From positions 262,835 through 326,834 of the forward strand of contig CALYLW010000321.1 of assembly GCA_944989445.1 (NCBI GenBank): a DNA stretch of 64,000 bases, given 5' to 3'. This DNA comes from Ampullaceana balthica (taxonomy: Eukaryota; Mollusca; Gastropoda; Lymnaeidae). A program made the position numbers and the translations under genes. Below, one piece after another: positions 1 to 11,103 of this stretch (its first letter is position 1; each line of letters starts with the position of its first letter). The notes beneath the pieces were generated by a model that saw only the letters and a list, made by a program, of their open reading frames with translations, was not told the DNA's origin and did no database searches.

Positions 1-70
1 TTGTTCATCTCATGACTCAAAGTTCAGGCAGTTACAGACATAATTATACTATCCCTAAAAATGTAAAAGT

Positions 71-724
71 ATGGCCAACATTGTAATGAACCAACAAAAG
101 CTGGAGGAGGTACATAACTTTAAATATCTAGGAGCAATTATATCCAGAGATGGTACATGTGAAGCTGAAATTCGAGCTAGAATTAGGTCGGCAATGGCCC
201 CAATGACAAAGTTGACCAAAATATGGAACAGCAAAAACATTAGCCTGCCAACAAAGCTCAGGCTTTACAGAGCTCTCGTTAAAACCATTGTCCTTTACGG
301 ATGTGAGACCTGGACACTAATGGCAGCCACTGAGAGCAAGCTGCAGGCATTTGAAAACAAATGCATGACGAAAATTCTCCAGATCTCCTACTTAGAACAT
401 AAGATCAATGAATATATCTGGGACAGAATAAACTCTATAGCCGGTCATCAAGAAACCATCATAACAACAAATAAGAGACGCAAGATGTACTGCGACATGA
501 TACCCTGACAAAAATTATCCTTCAAGGCACTGTAGAAGGGGGCCGGCGAAGAGGTCGACAACAGAAAAGCTGGCTGGATTACATAAAGGAATGGACAGGG
601 ATGAGATTGCATGAATTATTGGCCGCCGCTCAAAATAGGCAAATGTGGAGATCGTTATCTGTTGATGTGTCCATGCGCTCCCCCCAACGACCGCAACGGT
701 AACGGGACTGATGATGATGATGAT
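71..724 (+). mobile_element. 3' end of a non-LTR retrotransposon (LINE), RT C-terminal region
   Basis: A frame from 71 to 508 encodes the region after the RT palm of an endonuclease-reverse-transcriptase LINE, with the diagnostic blocks FKYLGAIISRDG and YGCETWTLM. After a frameshift near 505 the homology continues (GGRRRGRQQKSWLDYIKEW) to a stop near 700. The copy ends in a (GAT)n run at about 709-724. It is 5'-truncated, and no endonuclease or catalytic RT motif is present here. It lies antisense to the SERINC gene, just past its last visible exon (768), so it probably sits in the next SERINC intron. The LINE clade cannot be assigned from this piece. Confidence 0.85.
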
Positions 725-767
725 GAAAAATGTAAAAAACCATAGCAATGATCAATGCTATTATTAC

Positions 768-996
768 CTGCCATAGACTGCCATTCCAAACATGATTACA
801 AGCCCGGCGTATGCAGCTATTCTGTCGCTCTCTGGAAAGGCAGGGTCAGGCCGACACTTGGCAGTATAATTGGACTTCACTTCTCCAATCATTTGAGCAG
901 GGGAACTCACTGACTTTTGAGTGGCCAGAGTTGAACCAGCAGTGTCAAAGTTCAATGCTAGTGTTTTGGTCTTAAATGTGTCCAGAAAACTCTCTA
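768..996 (-). CDS. SERINC: SERINC exon (last visible): large loop and start of the next helix
   Basis: 229 nt, acceptor atttctag/TAGAG, donor GGCAG/gtaata. It encodes a variable Ser/Thr-rich loop (one NYT sequon), then [12 protein letters not shown] and the helix [16 protein letters not shown]. It leaves in phase 2, so at least one further exon lies beyond the LINE at 71-724. Confidence 0.88.
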
Positions 997-3900
997 CTAG
1001 AAATACATTTTCAAGAAATCATAAATTAATATAATTTTAAATAACTAGTTTTCTTTACTCCAAAACCACATGCACCTTTTTTGTTGACATTAAAGCAACA
1101 GCAGAAATATTATTCTTGGAATATTAAAAAGTGAAGCATTTGAACACTTGAAGAAGAAATGCATAGGGATATTTTTAATATGCATGAATAATAATAAAAT
1201 ATGAATAAAATGAATAAACATACTTTCCTCTACTGGTTCACTAGTCAGTCCAGACCATGTCAGATAAACAACATAGAGACATATAACTGATGCTTGGAGT
1301 AAGCCTGTATTTGGATTTCCTTTTTTAAAAAAACAATATTTTGTAGAAGGCTAAGCTTGTTAATACTGATTTAGCATAGTTGGTAAGAATATATTTATAT
1401 TTGTGAAATACTGGTTTAAAATAAAAATAAGTTTTACAAATAAAAAATCTTCAAAGGGATGTAATTTTCATAAAAATATAACAAGTTTTTTAAAATCATA
1501 TATAAATAAATATTACACAAAACAATTTATTTTATTTTTAAAATGCTTTCAAGTTTCAGCTCTATAACTTCTAAAAATTACAGTTATTTTTAAATATTAA
1601 CACAAATAACCACAACTCACTCTTTTTAGTGCAAGGTAATACTGTAAGAAAAGTTAGCAGAAAACACAACCCTATATTGATGCCTAGAAAAATGTGGTTT
1701 GTCGTGCATCCTTCAGCTCCGTAATATATAAACAAAAAGATTGTCCCAACAACAGCCAGCGAAAACAGCAGAAATGAAACAACGACAGTACCTGTTGTAA
1801 TTAAATGACATATGTTTGAATACATCTGTATGGAAGATAAACATGACAAGAATAATTTCAATTTTAAATTTGTTTTTAAACTTAAAGATAACAATATTAT
1901 CCAGTTTTAGATATTTTCTTTAATTCAAACATTGCACGTACAACTTAAGAATTTAAGAAATTTAAGAGCTTGGAAGTACATGTATAGGAAATTTTTTTCA
2001 TGCTAAAAAAATAAAAATTAGTAAATTAAAAACTTACCAAATATGCCACATTTATTTTTTTGTCCTTGTGTTCTTCCAACCCTAAAATGATAAAAACACA
2101 AAAATGTAACACAATTCTGCTTTTCATAGAAATGGGATTATTTTACTTTTTCAACTAAATACTTTTAAAACTATTATGCACTATAAATGTAGCTTTTGCC
2201 ATATATTTTTTATCCCAATTCTAAAATGGTATTTTTTCATTTATTCCACATTTATAGTCAGAATGTCAATTTGAACACATAATCATAAAGTAATGGAGGA
2301 AGACTTAGATGCTTTGTCTTGCCTTATCTATACAGACGCTCCTTCTATACAGAAGATTATTGCGTCCACAGACCAAGCTGGTCTGTTGGCAAGTGATGCA
2401 GCGTTCACAGGCCACGGCAATAAGGGTTCCACGCATTACCCAGCCGCCTTTGTTTCCCTAACTAGTGTTAGGTACCCATTTGGAGCTGGGTGGACTCAGG
2501 GACGCCCTAGGCCCCGGGAACAAATCCTTGCCTTCACATGGATTCAAACCCATGACCATCGGTATGCCAGCCGAGCGAGCATGCAACTCGACCACCACTA
2601 TTGATGAGTCATATTTTGGCTGGACAAAATTAGTTACCATGAGCTTAGCACTCTTGTTTGGTGGCTCTGCTAGTTGCAGTTTAAAATCAAATTCAAGAAT
2701 AATTAATAAATTTAAATTAATCTTTTTAATTATACAGAGATAACATTTTAATAATTACATTTAGCACATTACAAAAATGTCATCATTTGGTCTTCAGTAC
2801 ACAATGAAGTAGCTTACTGACACTTCAGTAAATTTCTTATGAGGCAGAATTTTAAAATATCATTTCGGCTGATGTCTCATTGGAAAACCTTGCTTTTTAG
2901 TTAACTTTGGCCTTTTATGTACTTACTAGGTTGTTCTGGGGTGCCCACGGCGCCTAAGTTTAGCCAAACTATTAACGGCTCTTTTTACATCGTTCCTTTT
3001 TCCAAAATTAAAATATAAGCTCAAACAATGTCGTCATAAAATATTTTACGGCGAGAAACACCACATGCTCTGTTAATCTCGAAACGAAAATGATTATGCT
3101 TTTATGTCTATATTTTCAATGTTTAAAAAATATGCTGATTATGTCCCCTCAGCATTACTGAATGAATGACCTGGGCTTTTATATTATGGATAATACTCTT
3201 TTTGTTGCAAGGGGTTTTATTAGGTCATTTTCTGCCTGTTAAACACTGCTTTTAGCCAGCTGGTCCAGTGATCAGTGATGATCTCCCCTTGACAAATTTT
3301 TATGATGGCCTTTATATATTCAGTGGAACCTCGGATTAGGTACTTAATCTATTCCAGACCCTTGGACGTATACCAAAAAGGATGTACACCAAACGTATTT
3401 TTACTATAAGAAATAGAGGAAAAATGATTAATCCATTCCCAAGGGAAAAAAATCATATTGCTATTTAAATATTTATACATTTATTAAAATAAATTGTATA
3501 AAATAATTTAAACACTGCTTTAAAATACATAAATAAAAAGAACTTAAACAAATTTGTTTTCTGTTTTCCTGTTATCCAGTTCAAAAGCAATTTTGAACAT
3601 GCTCTAATATCCCTGATCTTTGTTTCATAATCAATTTCACCCCATTTGCCAATTTAATAAAGTATTTGTTTTTCACAATCATAGACATCGTCATTCTTGA
3701 CATGCTTCAATTACGTCCCGGACAAGCACGCAAATTTTATCTTATATAGCAATCTCTTTTTCTACTCCATGGTGATCCTAACCATTTTTTTTTCGTTGCT
3801 TGGCTCCTCTTATTAAATTTATTAGAACTCATGAAAAGTGAATTTACTATTAAAAACAAAATTACGAGAAAAACACAAAATCACAAGACAGTTTAGAGTT

Positions 3901-6900
3901 ACTGATCAAATCGTTCACTAGAGTTACTGAGCAAATCGTTCACTGAATGGTAACAACTGCCGTACAAACACACTTGAGTATTGCGCAGTGTGCTGTGATT
4001 ATTACATCTTACGCATGCCCGATGTGTCATTTTGACTCTTAGGGGCTGTCCATAAATGACATCACGCCCCTAGGGGAGAGAGGGGTCACAGATTTGTGAT
4101 GATGTGTGACAAGGGGGAGGCTTGTTTTTTTTTAAAGAACTGTGATGTTACATCAAAGCGCGCAACTTTAAATGAAAGTTCTACTTAAATATTTGATTGC
4201 TTACAATTTATTTAATGATGTTTTAAATGGCTTCACCAGTGTTACAATCTTAGAGTGAAGCCTTATATTTAACTAAATACAAACTTAAGTGACAATAAAG
4301 TGATTTGAAACGTTCTCGTTTTCAAATACAGCTTTTATTGTGGGGGGGGGGTGGAAAGAGGGTGACGTCATATTTGGGGGGGGAGGCTCACTTTTTGTGG
4401 CGGCGTGTGACGAGGGGGTGGGGGGAATCAGCCAAAATTGTCATTTATGGACAATACCATACAAGTTCTAGCACACGGGTCAGATTCCAACAAAGATCGT
4501 TTACCAAGCAAAATGTTTCACTTTCAAACCAGATGTATACCAAGTTGGACTTATGCCAAAGCAGACGTATACCGAGGTACCACTGTATATATAATATATA
4601 GTATATTGAGACAGGGGGATGCGGTAAGTGTGTTCATCAAGTTTATCTTGACTTAATATCAGTTGCTAGACCCAGGACAGTGATCTGAAACAAAATTAAG
4701 CTCTATTGCCAAAGTCACAGTATGGATAATTGAATAACTATAATTTATTATAAATTTCTTAAATATTTTTATATAAAATAGTAATGATGCACAATGATGT
4801 TCCACTATTATTAACCTTAAACTGGAGCAGTCTTCCCTACCCTACACTCCCAAAAAAAAATCCCTTACAGTATCCATTTTTTAATCAGCACATCAGGACA
4901 AATTTAAAATAAATGAAGAAATTACCATGATGCATGCCAAGCATGAGTGAAATCCACCAACAAAATGAGTTGTAATATGATGAACATGAATCCACCTACC
5001 ATACCAACATACATCCAATCTGTAAAAGAGAATAGAATTAAAATACACATCATTTTAAGCAATGAATGAGCATTCTCAATAAAGATTTTGATTTATGTCA
5101 CCATACATTAATTTAATTAATGGGCCCTTATGTTACAATTTTATTTGATTATTATTACACTATTTTCAACATCAACTTAAAGGTTATTAGAAAATTATCC
5201 AGTAACTTACAAATACTAAAGTCGTTGGGAACAAAAAATGCTCCCACACAGAGTCCAGTAAGAACAATAAACTTGAACAACCAATATCTGTTTTGTGAAA
5301 AGAATGAGAAGATCTGGTACATTGGTATTATTTGGGTTTGTATGAATACACATAATATAAAATGATTGCAAACTTTTAGTCATAAGATGGCTTGCAAATT
5401 AAAACTTGCATTATGAATTGCACAAGCAATGCCAAAAAAATTGAAAGGCAAAACCATTAAAACTATGTCTTCTGCACAATGGGTGACATTCTTAAGTGAC
5501 TTTTGTGTGTGTTTTGAGAGTGTGGTTGTATGTTTGCATTCTTGTTGATATGTCTGTGTCGAGCTGTGTTAAATTTGTTCACATGAGAATTTTTCATGCT
5601 GCAGTTAATTTTCTACTTGTTTTGGAATTCTTTAAAAAGATTATAAAAAATATACTGTTCAGGTTTTTTAGAAAATACAGTACATGTACAGTATATCAAT
5701 TATTGTGTATTTCAGAAAATGAAAGAATCTTCTCTATTCATACCCTTTGTGTCTTTTACTATGCATGACCTAAAAATGCCTGTTCTGAACATTCCGTAAT
5801 AAATTACATGTGCAGTAATTTGTAGTACTAAGACATGAATTTGCGACTTTAATCTTCTTTCAAAAAAGAAAATATCCTTAACATACTCTTGGTCTTTTCG
5901 AGACTACCCAGCATGGTTATCATTGCTATGTAAATTTAAAAAAAACTCTCTTTGAGCATTTTCTTTTTTGATTGTTTGTTTCATGAACACAATTTTAAAA
6001 ATTGAATTGAACCCTAAGGGAAATGTGGATTATAATAACAAGTCCCAGAAAATATTAGGTTTGTTGTGCCAGGATACAGTTTACAGCTGAAAATTAATAA
6101 CCCCCGTTCCAGTCCATGACGGACTATGGGGCATCTGATGAAGCGTTCACATGTTTTATTTAGCCACCACTAACGAGCAAGGGATTGTGTGGCTAGCACA
6201 ATGCCCCGGGGGCCTTGCCAGCACCGAGAATAGAACCCGTGACCTGCCTGTCTCGGTTCGGCAGTCAAGCGCGTTACCGCTAGACCACCGCGGCCTATGG
6301 CTGAAAATTAATTAATTATATTAATAAAATATATAAAGTAGTGATGGTGTTGGGGAGTTGTAATGGGGATGGAAGAGATACATGATACATGACATTTTTA
6401 GTATACCTTTAATGTGATTACAAACACCAAACCAGTGATTTCAATATGACAAGGGAAAGCAATGTGTTCAAAGCTCTTATAACTTATATCTGTCTGTCAG
6501 AGAACAGTATGTTATGTAATACCCAAATCAAAATCTGGAATTTTTTTTTAATGCATTTTTGACATTAGTAAAATTATGTAAAAATTAAAGTTTACCCATT
6601 CTGAATGCTGGCTCTCCAATTGTTACTTGAGGGTACACATATTGTTAAAAGCATAAGTAGGAAATAGAAAGATGTCACAGCCAGCCCCATGCGATATACA
6701 GCCTTATATCCAACTAATTGGGCACAGTCACCATCTGGTTGTTTCAGACATAGGGCTGGCAAATCTATCATCTGTAAAAATATTACAAGTGCGTATTTCA
6801 GCAGGCATGTTATTGTTTTTAATCAAGTATATAAATATAATGAAATTTTGAGAATTTAAAATGAAGTAATTTTCAATTAATATTATACTAAATTTGAGCC

Positions 6901-9900
6901 AAAATATGTACAATATTTCCATGTCACTTCTAGATGACTATCAGGTGAACACTAGGATTACAGAAACTATGACTAATGAAATAAGCAGGTGTAGAAAGTC
7001 ATTAAAAGAACATAACAAAAAATGTATAAGGGATGTGTTCTCAGTAGACTCCTCTGTTATAAGGGATGTGTTCTCAGTAGACTCCTCTGTTATAAGGGAT
7101 GTGTTCTCAGTAGACTCATCTGTTATAAGGGATGTGTTCTCAGTAGACTCCTCTGTTATAAGGGATGTGTTCTCAGTAGACTCCACTGTTATAATTTACT
7201 TTCGGTTGGGAAATTTGTCAAGAGAGATGTTTTGGAACAAGCTAAGATGTGTAGTAAGTTTAAAGTGACACCTTCCCTAGTAAAGCCTTGTAATGAGAAT
7301 GACGAAGAGCAGTGTATGTATAAATGTTTCCTTTTCTCAAACAAGTTGCCATACAAGATCCCATCCACCAGCAATTTAAGGAGGAGCACAAATTCTTACA
7401 GGGCTAAATATACAAATACTAGACATAAGCCAGCAAACGCTGGTGGAGGAAAAATGTGAACTTCCCACCTAAAAAATTTACTTGACATAACATTAATAAC
7501 ATACATTCATGAAATTCATTTTAGATTAATTCTTACTTCTAAGAATATCTTTTCTTTTTTTGTGTGTGTCACAGCATTACATCTAGAAAAATCATTATTT
7601 ATGTGACTATCCTATGTTAAGAATTATTGCATCTATTCAACACATAACGTCCCCTTGTCATGAATAACTGAAATACACTTATACTTCCCAAACACTTTTT
7701 CCCCCCGTATCACAAAATGACAATCACCATTTGCCTCTGTCCCTCCTCCCACCCATCACTTGCATGTGATCAACATTTTTCAGCTTAATTCAGAGGGAGG
7801 CAAGAGAAGCTCACATAAATAAACCACACAACACAGTAAACATGTAAAAACAAACATGTGGAGATTTGGTGTAAGGATTGTTGAAACAGATTGAGGAAGC
7901 AGTTTAACGTAGGGGAAAAGTTGGGAGTAGAACCTCACCACCACAAGCAATATATATATATGTTACAGGCAAAGTGTGAAATTCAGGCATTCTATAGAAT
8001 GCCTAGGCAATGTATAAACTGCCTGATGGTTTCCGGCAAAGTATGAAATGATTGCTATTTTATACATTGCCTATGCATTCTATAGAATGATGAGTTGTCG
8101 TCCGGCAAAGTATGTAATTGGCCTACCCTGGCCATTTTTCCAGCCACTGATGTTGGCGGTGGCGCTTTGGTCATTGTTTGATGATGGCGATCGAAGCCTG
8201 TGAGTGTTTAAAGTTTTATTGTAAGACAGCGTTTAGCCGGTACAAGGTTCCACTTACAAATCACAGACAATATTGCCACAATTCTTCTCACAAATTCAAT
8301 TTATATCATCCGGCTGAGATTCCACAGACGTTATCCCATAACGTTTCCCCTTGGATTGCTGTGTGACCATGTCGGAAGAATATGTAGTGTTAAGAAAGGA
8401 ATCACGTCATGATGACATGCAACGACGGTTCTACAATGAGTTATCTAAAGTAAGAGCCAATGCTGATAAAAACAACTTTTTTTAAAAACCAAAACTGTTA
8501 CCAAAAGTTGGTGGACATTTGAAAATGGCTAAGACCACCATTAAGGAAGAACCACGGGACTATTGGTTGGTGAAACACTATGATGTCATGATGGTAGAAA
8601 ATAAGAGTAAGTTGATCTACCCTGTTAAAGAAGGCGTGAGTGCCATTCTGTTTTATGTCGCTGACTCCGAGATATATTGACATACTTCATAAGGCCCATT
8701 CGGCCATTGGTCATGTAGGACAGGACATAATGTTGAAAGAACTTTCACCTAAATACAAGAACGTTACCCGTCATGATATTGAACTGTATATTAACCTTTG
8801 TGAACCTTGCCATAAAAAACAAAAAGGCGTCAAAAAAGTCATTGTGGTCAAGCCAATGGCTTTTTCTGAATTCAACTCTTGTGTCAGGTCGATCTTATCG
8901 ACTTTCAATCACATACTGATGGGGAATACAAGTTTTAATGGTGTATCAAGATCATCTCACCAAATTCGTAGTTCTCAGAGCCCTGAAGACAAAGTGGGCA
9001 CAAGAAGTAGCATACCACCTCGTAGACATATTTAAGTTGCTTGGTGCTTCAATAATTCTACAGTCCAATAGCGGTAGGGAATTTGCAATGTGGTAAGCAG
9101 CATAAAAGAGTACTGGGCCACCTTGCAGATCGTTCATGGTAAACCACGCCACTCACAAAGCCAGGGAAGCGTTGACAAAGCTAACGAGGACATCAAAAAT
9201 ATGCTGTGTGCTTGGATGCAAGATGAAATAACTGGCCACTGGAGTGAGGGATTACGGTTCGTCCAACTCAAGAAGAACAGAGATTTTCATTCTGGGATTA
9301 AAAGATCACCATACAAAGCTCTCTTTGGCTGCAGAGCTAAAGTAGGCCTCACAACGTCGACTCTACCTGACGATGTTTTACAAGATGTGGAAAAAGAGGA
9401 AGACATTGAAAAAATAATACAGAGCGTACATCATGTGCTTTATTTTGTATTACTTCCACTTTAAAATACGTAATTATCAATAAAGTCTTTTGTTGTGCTC
9501 TTTTTACACTTTGCCTAAACAAAATCCGGGATGAATATAGAATACCTAGGCAAAGTATGGAAAAGTTTTACAAATTTCATACTTTGCCTGAAACCATAAG
9601 GCATTCTATATATTGCCTAGACATTCTACAGAATGCCTGATTTCACACATTGCCTGTAACATATATACTAGATATGACCCGCTGCGTTGCATTGGCCGCA
9701 GACTTGCTCATCTTAGAAAGTGCAAAGAACGGTGAGAGAACAGACACAAACAGCAGCACGAAGTATGGGAAAACAAAAGCGAGTAAACGTGGAGACATGC
9801 TCACTGCGGTTTTTGTTACCTGCCCCCACCCTTTACTACCATCCCTTGCAAACCATAAACAGTGATTGGCCGACCCTAGCAAGGGTTAGTCATGTTTACA

Positions 9901-10194
9901 AAAAAGGGGGAAAAGAACGGACAGAAACAAACATTCTTAAATATTAAAAAATATGTTCTCGCTGGGGCTTGAAGCCGGGACTTTCCACGTGCAAGGCGAC
10001 GTGATAACCACTACACTACGAATAATATGTTCTACTGTGAAGGAACAACGCAAGTGAAAGCAAGAAATCATTGTTGCGGCCCCCCCCCCTTTTTTTTTCT
10101 CCTTTTCATCCCACTACGCTTGCCAACAGTGATTGGTCGACCCCAGCGAGGGTCATTCGTCATGCTCATTTGCACATACTCACTTTGGTGAATA

Positions 10195-10232
<38 letters not shown>

Positions 10233-11055
10233 CTTTTTATACATATAAGACGCATTTGTTGTCTGTCTGTTCCCTAATAACTCAAGATCCAGACAACCAA
10301 ATAACGTGAAATTTGGAACACGTACACAAAATTATACCGGAAAGGTTATTAAACAGGTTTCGTTCCATATATTTAAGATACTGGGGGCCGGGGGCCCAAA
10401 ATGTAATTTTTGCTTATATGAGCTATATAAAATAAAAATTATTGAAAATTAAGACGTAAAATAATGACGCAAAATAATAAACATTTTGGTGTCGAGATGA
10501 ACAAGAAGGCGATTATCGCCATAAAATAATTTTTTTGTTGTTGTTGCTTTTGTTGTTGTAGTTGTTGTTTTGTTGTTGTTGCTTTGTTGTTGTTGCTGTT
10601 GTAGTTGTTTTGTTGTTGTTTTGTTGATGTTTTTGTTGTTGTTTTGTTTTTGTTGCTGTTGCTGTTGTTGTTTTTGTTGTTGTTGCTGTTGTTGATTTTG
10701 TGTTGTTTTTGCTGTTGTTGTTGTTGTCCACATCCCTTGCCCTGCGACGACAATGTCCTTCATGTTGTTGTTGCTTTGTTGTTGTTGCTGTTGTTTTAGT
10801 AGTTGTTGTTTTGTTGTTTTTGTTGCTGTTTCTGTTGTTGTTTTTGTCGTTGTTGCTGTTGTTGTTGCTGTTGTAGTTGTTGTTTTGTTGTTGTTGCTTT
10901 GTTGTTGTTGCTGTTGTTGTTGTAGTTATTGTTTGTTGTTGTTTTGTTGTTGTTGTTTTGTTTTTGTTGTTTGTTTTTGTTGTTTTGTTGCTGTTGTTGT
11001 TTTTGTTGTTGTTGCTGTTGTTGTTAAACCCGGGAAAGCCGGGTACTTGCCCCTA

Positions 11056-11103
<48 letters not shown>

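Noticed and set aside
2293..2743. Two overlapping plus-strand frames of 103 and 92 codons
   Set aside because: They lie on the reverse strand of a tRNA-derived SINE with its LINE tail, and have no protein similarity.
9955..10025. Functional tRNA-Val gene
   Set aside because: Only the D-arm region is convincing; acceptor and T stems do not pair, and the neighbouring repeats point to a SINE-like origin.
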